Position numbers and translations under genes: made by a program. Positions 1 to 12,702 of a stretch of 64,000 nt of DNA are shown piece after piece. This DNA is from Atrina japonica (Eukaryota; Mollusca; Bivalvia; Pterioida; Pinnidae), in NCBI GenBank assembly GCA_030159075.1, contig BROG01000239.1, positions 585,001-649,000 of the forward strand, given 5' to 3'. Numbering within the stretch: position 1 is the first letter of the stretch; the number at the start of each line of letters is the position of its first letter. Below the pieces are notes generated by a model. The model was not told where the DNA came from, ran no database searches, and saw nothing but the letters and a program-made list of their open reading frames with translations.

Positions 1-1389
1 AATAACAAATAACAACAAAGAAACATGGCAAATCTTGATACTCAGTTTTTAACGAAACTTTATAACTGTTCAAATTGAAGTCTTTCACATAATCAAAATA
101 ATCCCCCAAACCCGATTTTATCACAGTACATTTTAACATGTAAATTGATTTTGTTATAGTAATATGTTTTGTAAATGTAAATTGATTTTGTTATAGTAAT
201 GTGTTTTGTACCTGTAGAACGTATAAAGGCAAATTACCTGATACATGGATAATAGAAATTTAATAACAATATAATTTGCCTAACATTTGTTGTTTCTTAT
301 TATGTTTCGTTTTTCAGGTTTTTATTTTCCTGGGTTGACAAAATAATAATGAAAACTTATGGCTCTTTTTTCAAACCGATGCTTACGTAGATAGTTTTTT
401 TATTCCATGTCATGCCTACATGGAGAAAGGTGTTACTATTGGCCCGAGGTCTGAGGCCCGAAGATAATATATAGGGATGGCAATTTGTTCATCTTGTAGG
501 CTAAGGATATCGATTCTAAGATCTAATTATTTTGTTAGTGTGATTGTATCTTTGATTTAGGTTCGTAGTATTACATGGGTATCCGTTTTCACAATAAATT
601 TAATTATCGATCATCTTCAGTAATATGGGCTAGCGCCATAAACTATTCTCCAAGTCCTACTGGTAGAGATCATATTACCAGGCCAATTTCCTCTTCACTA
701 AACTTTGGATGTCAAAAAATGCCCATGTTGTAACTATTGCAGGTGCATTTCCACATTAAAAACTCAGGCTTTCTGTCAAAGTAAGAAAACAAAAATCTCC
801 TAGCCACGAGAAATCTGGAATGTTTCAAAATATCTTTAGTTAGGTTTTTCCCGGGTACGCTGTTTTTCTCCTCCAACATTAAACCTGGACGCCACTATAT
901 GACTGAAAAATTGTTACATGTGTCGAAAAATAATTCAAATTTAAATTCACAAATCGTCTCCACATATTTGGCCTCGACCGTATAAACGATATCTGTTTTA
1001 GTATGGTGCTTCAAAACTCTTTATAACAATCAAACACCGGAAAAGGTAGAAGTCATGATCATACGGAAATAACAATACCTTTGAACTGATCTAAATGTGA
1101 GTGGTTACAATCGTGGCTGTGGTGTCAAAATATAAATGCAAACGTATCGCTGGAATTGGATGCCACCACATAGTTGTGTTCCTGCACTTTCAATTACAAT
1201 TACATAATTACAATGCCTCCGGAAACTTTGTAGTCTTGTAACATTACATCGAATGGATATTAGATATCATAAAATCGACAATATTGTCATGGGTATGAAT
1301 ATTTCGTAGATATCGTTTGTGAGATAGCAGTTGTTGAAATGTCTATACCGATTTATTCCTCAATTGTTTTTATTTTAATTTGACTGTGA
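1..1389. other. Intergenic, nothing recognised
   Basis: AT-rich sequence without a credible coding frame. Around 845-890 there is a weak resemblance (cccgggtacgctg... ctcctcc) to the 3' half of SINE-B, too diverged to call. Positions 124-210 hold a short direct duplication of an 'aaattgattttgttatagtaat' type segment. Confidence 0.5.
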
Positions 1390-1790
1390 ACTCGGAACAG
1401 TATGACCAGTTAAATGGGGACGTCTACTCCTCCATAGCGCCTGATCCCACTTCCAGATTTTCAGAGGTCTCTGTCTATTGTTCACCAGATTTGTATAGAT
1501 GTTGAATGGCCGGTCCACATGATATGCTTACTCCGTCGTGACACCTGATCCCATCTCCAGATTTTCAGAGGCCTCTGTCTATTTTTCACCCGATTTGTAT
1601 AGATGTTGAATGACAGGTCCACATGATATGCTTACTCCGTCGTGACACCTGATCCCATCTCCAGATTTTCAGAGGCCTCTGTCTATTTTTCACCAGATTT
1701 GTATAGATGTTGAATGACAGGTCCACATGGAATGCTAACTCATCCATGACTCCTGATGCCATTTCTAGATTATCTGGGATCCAATGTTCA
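1390..1790 (+). mobile_element. PLE 3'-tail, internally triplicated
   Basis: The sequence matches the 3' end of the Penelope-like family seen elsewhere in the window ('cctgatcccac', 'cagaggtctctgt', 'accagatttgtat'). The segment running from the 'tactcc' motif to 'gatgttgaatg' is repeated in tandem: the 'gttgaat' landmark falls at 1501, 1604 and about 1709, a period near 104 bp. Units 2 and 3 are almost identical to each other and more diverged from unit 1, so the last duplication is younger. No reverse transcriptase portion is attached. Confidence 0.75.
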
Positions 1791-2490
1791 CCATTATGAT
1801 TGTTATACCGCCCTGTGATTTCCTGACGCTTAATACTTTGGTATATGTAATCTTTATATATTCGTCACAATATTTATATGGTTCACTGTCCCACATTTAT
1901 CGGTAGTGAATTCTCGTGTAATAAAGACAAGCGACTGGTAACACACGTATCCAGGTATTATTTTAATTCTTGTTAATATATAAATAAGATAAAACGTCGT
2001 GAAATATGATTAATAAATCACGCGATAAAGGAAAAGGTTAAACAGATAAAAAGGAAATATGAAAACTTATAACTCCAATGCTAAGAAGGAAGCACCATAT
2101 TTTGTGACGGTAAACATGCCCTGCACTGACACGAATCGAAGTGCGTTATGTCAATTAATGGACATATTTTAATCAGTAGCCTTTGCTTGAGATTGAATGT
2201 GATCCTTGTTTTACCTAGTAATTCAGTACGATTACCACGTGATTATATCACATCATATATCATACATGTGTTATGTAGATTTATTCTGTAATGCATTTTT
2301 CTTAAGTGCACGTGTACTTGGGTATCATGAACGGATAGATCAATATCGATTGATATTGATAAGAGAAAAACGATAAAATTTGATTTCAATAGGTCAATGA
2401 TTTAGAGACAGGAAAAAATTTAGATTATCATAAATCATGGGGAAAATGTGTTAATAATAACGAAATTCGTGATGCATTACACAGTTAATC
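1791..2490. other. Intergenic, nothing recognised
   Basis: No coding frame or dispersed repeat recognised. A short palindrome (atcaatatcgattgatattgat) sits at 2339-2360. Confidence 0.5.
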
Positions 2491-2523
<33 letters not shown>

Positions 2524-2613
2524 CACATATAGATAGGTAGATAGATCGATAGATACACATATAGATAGATCGATAGATAGATGGATACATAGATAAATAG
2601 ATAGATAGATAGA
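2491..2613. repeat. (GATA)n microsatellite
   Basis: About 30 tetranucleotide units of GATA, interrupted by ACAC and CGAT variants. The minus-strand frame through it (poly Ile/Tyr/Leu/Ser) is a repeat artefact. Confidence 0.95.
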
Positions 2614-2928
2614 AAATTATCAAGGATATTTATCATCCTTATTGCTCTCGATTGCTGGATGACAGATAACATTACAATGTAATGTACACAAGGTCCAGGG
2701 AATAGAGATTATGTCTATCGACACATTCTTGAGTCTACTTTCACACAAACCACCAAGCATGTACTCAAGGTAGAACTAAACAAAGGAATGTATTTTTAAG
2801 TTATTAATCTGAATCAATATATATTCAAAACGTACTTAAACTAAAACAAATTGAAATATTGTCTGTTTTTCAAGTTAAATAGTTTTCATTATTATTATTT
2901 AAACAATTCGTTTTACTCATTTGTGTTG

Positions 2929-3200
2929 AGCCGCCCTGGCTCAGTCGGTAGCGCGCTCGACTCTTGATCGTGAGGTCGTGAGTTCGAGTCCAGCCGGCGG
3001 CAGGTTAGTTTCCTGTCCTTCGGATGAGACAGTAAAAATCGAGGTCCGATGTAACAGAAGGTGTCAGCACGTTAAAGATCCCTCACTGCTCAATGGCCGT
3101 AAGTGCTGAGCATAGGCCAAAATTTGAAGCCCTTCGCCGGCAATTGGTGACATCTCCATATGAAAGATTCTTGAGTGGAATGTTAAACAAACAAACAAAC
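2929..3200 (+). mobile_element. SINE-A, full length, tRNA-Lys-like head
   Basis: Best full-length copy of SINE-A. The first 73 bp resemble a tRNA. An acceptor-like GCCGCC pairs with GGCGGC, there is an A box (TGGCTCAGTCGG) and a B box (GAGTTCGAGTCC), and the anticodon arm 'GACTCTTGATC' is close to tRNA-Lys(CUU). A conserved central body of about 170 bp follows (gacagtaaaaa, ggtgtcagcacgttaaag, ggccgtaagtgctgagcat). The tail is 'gttaaac(aaac)n'. It is a retroposon and not a tRNA gene, because the same body recurs at 21.0, 21.3, 24.6, 25.5 and 61.2 kb. Confidence 0.93.
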
Positions 3201-3969
3201 GTATTAGTGTTACCTTTTGCAGTACGTTTTAGTAAACATTGATTTCATTTAACAATTTGTTAATTAATTACAAATTTGCAGTGCATTGTAGTTTTAAAAA
3301 ATTCTTACAAGATTATAGCATAAACATATTTGAGGTTAATATGAGTATGTCTGTTTTTGCTTTTTTCTACATGAAAGTTGAAGAGTACAGCTTCATTTAA
3401 CCTCTAAAAGTACGTCGTCCTACCAAACTTGAAAATGTTTTAAGCGCGTTTGTACATAGATTATATGAACCAAACGCAGAGCCTTAGTGATGGATACAGA
3501 CGCAAAAGGACAGACACCACCAAATATTTTCCCATAGGCCTAAATGCTAATTTACAAAACTTTAGGTCACTGTCACTCCCACGTTTATTAAATCTGGGTC
3601 AAATCAGTACCCTGTGCTGAAAGATCAATATTTTTTATAACAAAATATGCAATCAAAAGTATAGGTTGCCGTTGCATTTCTACTTCAAATTTTCACTTGT
3701 TTACAACTCGTAGTATTCTGCACCAAAGGAAAATATCTATTCTCATCTGACCCCTCCCTTTAAATTTTCAACCGTCAACCCTATAATTTGCAAAGTACTA
3801 CCAATATTCATGTATCTTTTTTTACCACCTTAATTTCACTTATTAAAGGCAAAACTAATTTTTTTTCATTTAATGACCAATCAGATCCCTGGGCTCATTT
3901 TACCCTCCGCACAACTTTGGGTGACCAAAATGTCTGCGCCCATGTTGTAAACAAAGCAGCTGTTTTTCC
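3201..3969. other. Intergenic, nothing recognised
   Basis: AT-rich. A stray unit like those of the following minisatellite (cagagccttagtgatgga) occurs near 3478. No gene seen. Confidence 0.45.
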
Positions 3970-4165
3970 AAAACCCTAGTGATGGAGATAGATGCAGAGC
4001 CCTAGTAGTAGAGACAGAGGAAGAACCCCAGTGGTAGAGAGAGTCACAGAGCCCTAGTGATAGAGACCCAGAGCCCTAGTGGTAGAGAGAGACACAGAGC
4101 CCTACTGGTAGAGAGAAACACAGAGCCTTAGTGGTAGAGACAGACGCAGGGTCCTAGCGATAAAA
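3970..4165. repeat. 26-bp minisatellite, ~8 copies
   Basis: Units built on 'gccctagtggtagagag' with starts near 3972, 3999, 4025, 4051, 4073, 4099, 4125 and 4151. The period is therefore 26 bp, with one shorter unit. Purine-rich on the + strand. Confidence 0.85.
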
Positions 4166-4610
4166 AGAGGAAGATCCTAGATTCGATATCCTAGATTCGA
4201 TTTCGAGCCTATGAATGTAAACAAGTAATTGATCTAGTGCTAAGCGACTAGAAAGTTACGTGTCCATCTGACGAAACATAAACTCCAACTCCCGGACAAA
4301 CATTACCAGGTAAACAATATTTCCACCACAAAACTTTATTCCTCATGCTAAGTAGAAGAAGATCGTCATTTTTCTGTAATTATTGGACTTAAACCCAAAG
4401 CTAGTACTATCATTGTAATGTGTATTTTGTAAAAGACAAACAAGATTATTTAATTGCTACATAGAATAAGTGTTTTCCTGAGCGCTACTTTGAAATGTAC
4501 ATCCAAATTAACATAAAAAAAAGAGTCTGATATCATTGTCATTTTATTTTGATTGTAAAAAGTTATTATAATTTTTTATTATTATTTTGGCAGTGTTTTA
4601 GTTAATTTAA

Positions 4611-4928
4611 AGGTGTATTACCTATTTTATCTGTGTTTTGCAAAATTAAAAAAGATATTTCGTATTGACACACAATAGCAAATAAGAGATATACAGAGGC
4701 ATAAAAATTCTTATATTCATTTATAATTTGTGAAAATAAGGTCAGGTCCATTGCATATACAAATAGAAAGGTCGAATTAATCACTTGAATAATTGCCAAA
4801 CTGAGTGTCTCCAGCCTTTTTCATAAAGTATTTTTATGCCTGTGTATATCTTTTTTGTTATTATACATCCATCTTTCTTTCAGTTAAAATGACAGAAATG
4901 GTTTGGAAAAAATACAGATAATGCGCCT
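4611..4928. mobile_element. TTAA-flanked MITE
   Basis: A 318-bp AT-rich element flanked on both sides by TTAA (4607-4610 and 4929-4932). Its imperfect terminal inverted repeats start AGGTGTATTACC on the left and AGGCGCATTATC on the right strand. TTAA targeting is the habit of piggyBac-type transposons. No transposase is present, so if the call is right it is non-autonomous. A second, left-truncated copy lies at about 38890-39121. Confidence 0.65.
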
Positions 4929-4932
4929 TTAA

Positions 4933-6368
4933 GATACGTTCTCATTGATAGCATATTATTCAGCTGCTTTAGATTGTAAAATTATCGTTTGAGTTCATTT
5001 CAGCATATTTTTATGACATTTTTTAAACCACTTTAATCATCTACACCAGTTATATAGGATCAGAAAATCATTTGTTTAAATGTTATGACTTTTTCATATT
5101 TATTCCTATTATTGTTATTGCAATTTTGGTCAGCTTTGTGAGAAAGAAACTTAACACAAGTGCGTAACTTTAAGATTCAACGCATCTTTGCGTGTATACG
5201 TCATTGAACTTTTCAAATAACGGTGTTTCTGTATATACTAAATATTTGGTTCTTTATATTTATGTTATTTCTAGTTCCCATTCCTTCGGTGTATTATTTC
5301 ATATTTAATCTTTTTAGCGGCATTTCTTCTTATATTTAATAGTTTCTTTTCCTTTGATTCTAAGTAAAAAGTAACAAATTAAATATGTTTATTTCTTTGC
5401 CTCTAAAACTTCTTTTAACTCCACATCATATATCTTGGCATTTATTGGAGCCTTCGAAATTCAAAAATATTGATCTATATTTCTGAACGAAATGAAATGC
5501 CAAGAGAATTTCATACTTTGATCTGAAAAAGTTTCCTACAAACGTTTACTTTTATACTATAAAGAATTTTACTATTACAGTTTTCCGTCTCCACCTGAAG
5601 ATATCATTATACCGTTGTTGGTTTCTTCTTTTCTCTTATCATTACAAGTATTCAAAATAACATACGTGCACACAAGGTCACGCAAATGTCTTTGTAATGC
5701 AGAAAGCATTAATCTCTGATTTGATATTATATCTGAGAATTTTTTAAAATTTGGGCTAAAGTGCGTGCTTTTCGGGATTTCAGAAGATTTCGAACATAGA
5801 TGACGCTACAATCAATGCATGGATGATAGATCACTATCGACAAATTACCCATTTGAGGTTCATAAAGTCGAGAAGCTCTTTTGGCTAAATTGTCCAATGA
5901 CCTGATTTTTTTACTTTAAAAAATACTAAGTGACTCGTAGATGTCCGTACGATGGGGAAAATTGCGTTTAAGACCTCAACCATATTCCGTGTTTGTTACA
6001 TCACTCTGAAACGGTTGTTTAAACGAGAATGTGGTTGATTAGCCACGTGAATTAACTACAGTGTAGATTAAATCTTCCAAGCATTTTATTGGTTGAAAAA
6101 TAAAGATTTGATCCCGAGCTACTAATGAAAAATTATCTGAGTTAGAAAATGTACATGAATATGCATCAGACTTGTTCCCGGCAGTCAAATTTCGCGATGT
6201 TGTAAAACTAATAAGGGCGCGGATCCGTAATAGAAGTTTCTAACAATATTGAATTTTCTACCTTTGGCATACTGATCCGGAAAAAATACCCAAATTGAAA
6301 TACAGGTTGAACGTAATCACACGAGACTGTTTTTCATACCATGCAAGTTTTCAGTTATGGTAGAAACA
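4933..6368. other. Intergenic, nothing recognised
   Basis: AT-rich with frequent stops in all frames. No repeat family recognised. Confidence 0.45.
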
Positions 6369-6494
6369 GGTTTAACATTTTGTGTAAGTTGATTATCATG
6401 TTTATCTAACTTCCGTTCATTAATTTTCAAAATTTGAAAATTAACTAACTCGAGTTAGATAATCATGATAATCAACTAACACCCGTTGTAGAAC
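6369..6494. repeat. Near-continuous palindrome (foldback element)
   Basis: Two arms of about 62 bp meet almost without spacer at 'tttcaaaatttgaaa' (around 6431). The inner 45 bp of each arm ('gttgattatcatg', 'atctaac', 'ttaattttcaaa' and their complement) pair nearly perfectly. The outer 15-20 bp are more diverged. No other copy was recognised in the window. Confidence 0.8.
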
Positions 6495-9398
6495 CTCTAT
6501 TTAGCACACGGTTGATATAATTACTTTGTTTGCAACTACTAGTATCATGTTTCACTATGTGAAGTTGAAATCGGCTACATACTGATTGCAATTACTTTGT
6601 TGTTCTTCGGATTTGATGGCGAAGTTACAGCGGCTATGAATACTCGTCAAGTGATGCTAGTTCTTCCGTGGAACATGGACCCATGCCTGAACATTCCCGA
6701 GGTCTGTTTTGTCCAATGTTTAATATACTGCAATAGTGATCTACAAACTATTTCAAGACAATATTTTGGTTTCTGCATTTTGATACAATATTCTAAACTA
6801 TATATTAAGTTTAGACTCAGAAACGTTATTTTGCAAAGAAATGAACCAATGAAAAATGATCGGAAAATGAACAACACATTTTTTTTATAGATTTCCTTGG
6901 AATTACAAATACAACAGAAATTTTCTTACAAACTTTTATTTTTGTTCAAAGAAAAATAATTTTGTTTGAATCTGTCTCGAAACTGAATGATTTGTACACA
7001 CATATGCTATTGTAAAAGGCACTTGTTTGACCGATCGCGTAATCAAGCTTTATAAAATTCTAAAATTTACATATCTTATTAGGTTTAAACCTTAGCAATT
7101 TTCGTGTTCAGGGATATTTCAATTTTTGTATTGATATTTTGGAGTGGTTGTGTTGGACGTTAGACATTGATAGGTAAGTATATCCGTTACTTATATTGAC
7201 ACAAAAACATCTGTTCTTACATTTGACAATGTGTTGTTAGTACAGTTTCGTCATTATCATTTTTGACATATTTTAACAATTTTATTTTTATATATTCATG
7301 AATGTGTGAAAATCTGAATTTCAAAGAGAGGGGAAGTGAAGGAGGGAGAGAATCACGGAAGAATAAATAAAGAATATGCGAGAAAGATAAATATATATTA
7401 CATAACACAACGTCCATATGTTTTAAAATTGTGTATTTTTTGTAAATCCTTCGCACGTGGAATTTGTTAAATGTTACTCAGCCAATAAACTTCATTTTTT
7501 ATCATTAAGCCCCAAATAACCATTCAGAGAGTTGATTATGTATCAAGGTTAGGAACACACTATATCAAACGTCAATGACGCTCAGACGCCGTTTCAAATT
7601 TTGAATGTTACGTAAGTTATTCTCATTTTCACTTTGAAATTAAGACGATCTACATCGAAGTCTTTTTTTGTTTAAGCATGCTTTCAATAGATTCGAATAT
7701 GTGGTTACAAGTCTTTGAGAATGATACATAATAACTGTGAACAGCATGATTTGCCTATAATCACTCTTATACAAACGTTGTATGTTTTCTGATAAAACTA
7801 GCCAACATGAATAAATGAGGGGGTTATTGAATAGTTGTTTTATAAACGCACATCATAACTTGATTTTATATTCAGCAACATTTGAAAACAAAAACGAATT
7901 CCTTATTTTAACCCGTGTTCTTTTGGACACCACTAAGTGGTGCACTTTGATATATTCCACTGCCATAAACCAGGATCATGTGCAATATCTGAAGTTGCAC
8001 CTAGAAACGAGTGGCTGAATGGGTACTATCGGTCAATCATGTCAACCCTCTTTAATTTCCTTTAACCTGTGGTCACGAAATTTATAGTATGTTTTATTTA
8101 CGCTAGAAAATAAAAAAAAGTTAATCATATTTTCTAGAGGTTAGCTGTAATTATTTCCATATGTGTAATTCACAGCTGACGTAAACCAAAATCGGCGTTT
8201 GTCATTTAATCCGTACAATATTTCAATGGTTTTTTTATGAATATGAAAATCGATGTAAGCTCAGATGATTGGAATTGAAGATGTCCTTCATGATGATATA
8301 TTGATCTCAATGTCTACACTTAAAATTAAAATATTAAAATAAAGTTCCCAAACTTATACCTCTTAACTGCCAAAATGGATATAAACAACATGTCATTAAA
8401 CGCCAAATTGAAATACAAAATAACTCATATTGCCAGAGGTATATGACTGTAATATCGAATTTCTAATGCGGACAGTTAATAGTATATTCTTTACATTAAA
8501 TGGCAATAATTTGATCTTCGTAAAATTAATGATGATATCAATTTTCAATAATTCCGGTAGTGCACTGTCGACGTTAATTAACACAAAGACACATTTAAAT
8601 GTTAAAAAATATCGAGATAAAAACGACGGGGTCTATGAATAACTGTACTACATTAACGGACAATTATATCATCCTTATATTTAATTACCCTTACAATGAA
8701 ATAAGATTTCAGTCAAAGCATTCACAGTTTTTTCCATATTAATTAACCTGAAATTTTAAGATTAACTTTCTTATATTTCACAGTGTGGAATGACAATGTG
8801 GGGACGGCACGTAACAACCCACTAGATCAAACGTATACAGGTTCGTGTGATAAATAATTTTTTCCAAACATAATTTGCTGCGATACCCATTACACGAGTG
8901 CATTCTTTTATGATATTTCATAAAATTTGTCGGCTAAGTACCCGTCCGAAATATATACCCCGTACTGTCTGCAGCGTAACCAAGCAACAATTGATTCACC
9001 GAAAGCTGTCGTAGATTATTTTTGCTATGTAAGAATAAGAAGGTTATATTAATAGTCAATCCTTCAGTGTAATTGCACTTCAAATACGCTGTCACATCTC
9101 GTTGAAAATGAATGAATTCTTATTTTCCCCTAAATTTACGAAAATTATTAGACAACAGTGTTTCACTTTGTTTGAATAATCTCTAAAAAAAATCAATGAT
9201 AATGAATGCAAAAGAAGTTAGCGATATAATAATTAAATAAAATTATAACTTTCCGAAAAAGTCATCTTGAATCTTGATCTTTGAAAAACGTTTGACTCAC
9301 TTATGTTTGAATCTGTTAAAATAAAAAAGTAATTTGTATGTCCACGGATTTAGCACAAACTACAAGTATATCTTTAATTCTCAGCTTAAGTATACAGG
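6495..9398. other. Intergenic, nothing recognised
   Basis: About 2.9 kb of AT-rich DNA. Small open frames of 60-97 codons occur (for example near 6600-6890), but they show no recognisable domain, no plausible splice context and ordinary AT-rich composition, so none is called. Confidence 0.45.
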
Positions 9399-9554
9399 CA
9401 TCATCGTCGTCGTCGTCGTCATCGTCATCGTCGTCGTCGACATGATAATCATCTTTATCATTGTCGTCATTGTCATCAGAATCTTCTTCATCATCATCAT
9501 TATCATCATCATTATTATGATCATTATTGTTATTAGCATTATTGTTGTTGTTCA
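9399..9554. repeat. Compound trinucleotide repeat (TCG/TCA/ATT)n
   Basis: Imperfect trinucleotide array passing from TCG/TCA units through TCATCATCA to ATT/GTT units. The acidic poly-Asp frame on the minus strand and the hydrophobic frame on the plus strand are by-products. Confidence 0.9.
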
Positions 9555-10085
9555 TTGAATCATTACAATTATCGAGTATGGTGTGTATTGGGTCCTTTTT
9601 CACATCATAATTTATTCTTAATCACTTCCTTAACAACAGCGCAACAACTGTATCGCAACAGAGGTTTCTTCGCGAGATGTAAGAGGTCGTATAACCATCA
9701 TAACGGGTTAACGATGGTCCTTGTGTGTCAAATACAAATCATTCAGCGATGGATAGAATTTGAACCAAACATGTCGCCCGTTACTATATGGCATATAAGG
9801 CAAAATAGCGACAAATATTGTCCGATTCACATAAGATTGGCGGGACGAAGTAACCTTTTGATTATCATACGAATGATTCTGTTCACTTTCCTGTTATGAC
9901 AAGCTGTACGGGAAAAACGTTTTATTCCTAACTGGATACCCGATGACAAGTAGGAACGATCACTCTTATCAGTGTAATTTTAATGTTATACTTTATTAAC
10001 TAAAATTTAAACTCGTCCAGGTCATGAAATGGTTCACGAGACTCCACCCCGCCAGATTATATGAATTTTACTATAAAATAGAATG

Positions 10086-11325
10086 AGTTATACGTTCTTA
10101 TATTGGATACCTAAACTTCATAAAACCCCATATAAACAGAGGTACACAGCAAGATCCAGCAAATGTTCTACCAAACCTTTATCTTTACTACTTATCAAGA
10201 TATTGACAGCCATTTAGGAGAAACTTCAGCAATACTGTACAGTTGCTTATTGCAGAAAAATCAGATTTGGATACTTGAAAATTCTAAACAACTCTTAGAA
10301 AATTTGAAGGCACACAATTTTCCACAAATTCACAGTATCAAAACATACGACTTCTCTAATCTTTACACAATTTTTCCACATAAAAACGAAAGACTTTTTA
10401 GCATCATAGAGAACTGTTTTTCACTAAAGGTGGTACCCTAAAATTATGTAGTGATTGGTTATCATGATACTTATTTTGTCAAACACCACTTTGATTCTAC
10501 ACATAAATACACTGAAGTTGATATAAAAAACATGCTGGAATTTCTAATAGACAATATATTTGTAATGTTCGGAGACGTGGTCTTTCAACAAACTGTTGGC
10601 ATTCCTATGGGAACCAATTGTCCCCCTTTATTGGCCGACCTGTTCCTTTATTCATACGAAGCAGACTTCATTCAGAACAACTGAACCGAAAGAAGAAAAA
10701 GCTAGCGGTGTCCTTGAATTTCATACTTAGATTTATCGACGACGTTTTGTCAATTAATAATGACAATTTTTATACATGCCAGTGCGATATATCCCAGTGA
10801 ACTAGAAATTATAGATACAACAAAATCAATCACGCGCGCGCGCGCAACTAAACTTTATGACAAACGCGACGATTTTGGCTTTGCCATCGTAAGTTTTCCA
10901 CATTTAAGTAGTAATATCCCACAGTCACCCGGATATGGAGTTTATATTTTACAAATGATCCGATATGCCAGGGCGTGTTCAACATATGAACATTACATAT
11001 GTAAACTACTCACTGACAAATTATTGACACAGGGATATCGAAAAGCGAGTTTGATGTTCACTTTTCGCAAATTTTACGGTCTGTATAATAGTCCTGTTTG
11101 TGATTACTCTGTTTCACTGGGTGAAATGTTGAGTTGCCTTTTCGTTGGCGGTTGTTGAGACGCCTGTACTAATTGTGACGAGGATTCGGTCATCACGTAT
11201 TTCATTTGGACTTGACTGTGACCAGTCAACAGGGGATGCTTACTCCTCCGTGGCACCTGATCCCACCTCTTGGTCCTGGACATCCTAAAGATTTATACTT
11301 TGGTATCTGAGATGTTTTAAATTCT
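10086..11325 (+). mobile_element. Penelope-like retroelement, degraded (copy A)
   Basis: Longest copy of the family. In successive frames it encodes an RT fragment with the PLE-type motif YWIPKLHKTP (from 10101), then a long segment ending in IPMGTNCPPLLADLF (about 10602-10650). A catalytic-box variant RFIDDVLSINN follows (about 10730-10762). The C-terminal part has MIRYARACSTYEH and ends LSCLFVGGC with a stop at 11156-11158. At least three frame changes plus stops (for example near 10212 and 10441) break it, so it is dead. The 5' end is truncated or unrecognisable before about 10086. A (CG)n stretch at 10831-10844 replaces sequence present in copy B. A 3' UTR of about 165 bp follows, ending near 'ggtatctgagat'; it lacks about 45 bp present in other tails. 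Assignment to Penelope-like elements rests on motif resemblance from memory. Confidence 0.8.
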
Positions 11326-11875
11326 TGAAATTGCCTAGTGATGGTAAATGAGCTGATTCCCTTTGATCATTAGTATGGTTAATAAGATCATGTTAACAAT
11401 TGGTCAGTCAGAGGTGGTTTATAATGGACTGTGTGAATACCCGAGACTAAACATAATCCCAGTTACATAACTCGTATTTAGGTGATGACTGATTATTTCA
11501 AACTAAACTGACATTTGGTTTACATAGCATCGTTGTTTAAATTTCACAAACTTAAATAGTCATCGTTTTACAGGGATGACTCTAAATTGTACTAGACATT
11601 TCTCGATTTAGGGTTTCGCCTTGTCTCCAACAATTTTTTTTTCCAGACCTTCTCATTTGTATAAAATTTTAGCTTAAATAATGTCTTATTGATGTAAAAG
11701 ATCGTCTTTAGCATGTACCTTTTTTTTGAAAACCTATGATTATTTTTCGTATTGATTATGATGGCTATGTATGTGGTTGACAATTAGTGTAGAACTGTTA
11801 ATAGATATCATACTGCAGATGATTGCAGTGGCATGGTTGCTCTATTTATGGTTTTAAGCTTATGTAGAGTCACTT
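11326..11875. other. Intergenic, nothing recognised
   Basis: AT-rich, no gene or repeat recognised. Confidence 0.4.
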
Positions 11876-12320
11876 GTCCGTAGGTGATATATTCTTGGGA
11901 GACATCCCGTTGGTTGCTAGGTTCTTTGCCTAAGGTGCTATATTATTGTGAAACATACTGTTGCTTGCTGAATTCTTGTTCGTAGGTGATATATTTTACG
12001 AGACCTTTTGTTGGTTGCGGAGTTCTTTGTCCGTAGGTGATATATTAATCAGAGGCCTCCTGTTGGTTGCTGAGGTCATTGTCCGTAGGTGCTATATTAT
12101 TGGGAGGCCTTTTGCCGGTAGATAAGTTGTTTGTCCGTCGGTGCTATATTCTTGGTAGTTCTCTGTTGGTTAATGAGTTGTTTGACCGTAGGTGATATAT
12201 TCTTGGGAGGCCTTTTACCAGTAGATAAGTTGTTTGTCCATGGGTGATATATTCTTGCAAGACCTCATGTCGGTATATGAGTTGTTTGTTCGTAGGTAAT
12301 ATATTTTTGGCAAGCAGGGG
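11876..12320. repeat. ~52-bp minisatellite, ~8 copies
   Basis: Degenerate tandem units of the form 'gtccgtaggtgatatattc ... gaggcctcctgttggttgctgagttgttt'. Landmarks recur roughly every 50-54 bp from 11877 to about 12290. Confidence 0.85.
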
Positions 12321-12493
12321 TTAATATACTCTTTTTGGGACAGCGTCTTGTACCCTTCCCCTTGGGAATTTTACGTTGCAATAGGCCAAATTGGAAAATA
12401 GTACCTATAGAATATACGAATAAAGACCAAACTTGTGATTCAGTTAACTTTTATTTAACTGACAGCATGATTTTCATCTGAAGACTTTGAATG

Positions 12494-12702
12494 TACTGTA
12501 AATCTGGTTTAATTCGCGAGAATTTTATTTACGCGTAATTTCGCGAGCTCCCAATCGCAAAAATAACATTATCGCGTAATGAAGTATGATAATAGTAAGA
12601 CGAGATGAGCATTCGAAAATTTCAAAAATATCATGTTGCGAATAATTTTAGAATTTGTGTATCACGAAAATAAAATCCCGCGAAAATTTCCGGAAATACA
12701 TA
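12494..12702. mobile_element. CTGTAAATCC-type MITE (copy 1)
   Basis: About 209 bp starting TA-CTGTAAATCTGG and ending CCGGAAATACA-TA. Inside are CpG-containing blocks (ttcgcgag, tttacgcgtaatttcgcg) shared, in opposite orientation, with the better copy at 31759-31970. TA target duplication suggests a Tc1/mariner-type MITE. Confidence 0.7.

Noticed and set aside
2930..3002. tRNA-Lys-like sequence
   Set aside because: It is the head of SINE-A, followed by the conserved SINE body present in several other copies; not a functional tRNA gene.
9316..9603. 95-codon Asp-rich minus-strand frame
   Set aside because: Product of the TCG/TCA trinucleotide repeat.
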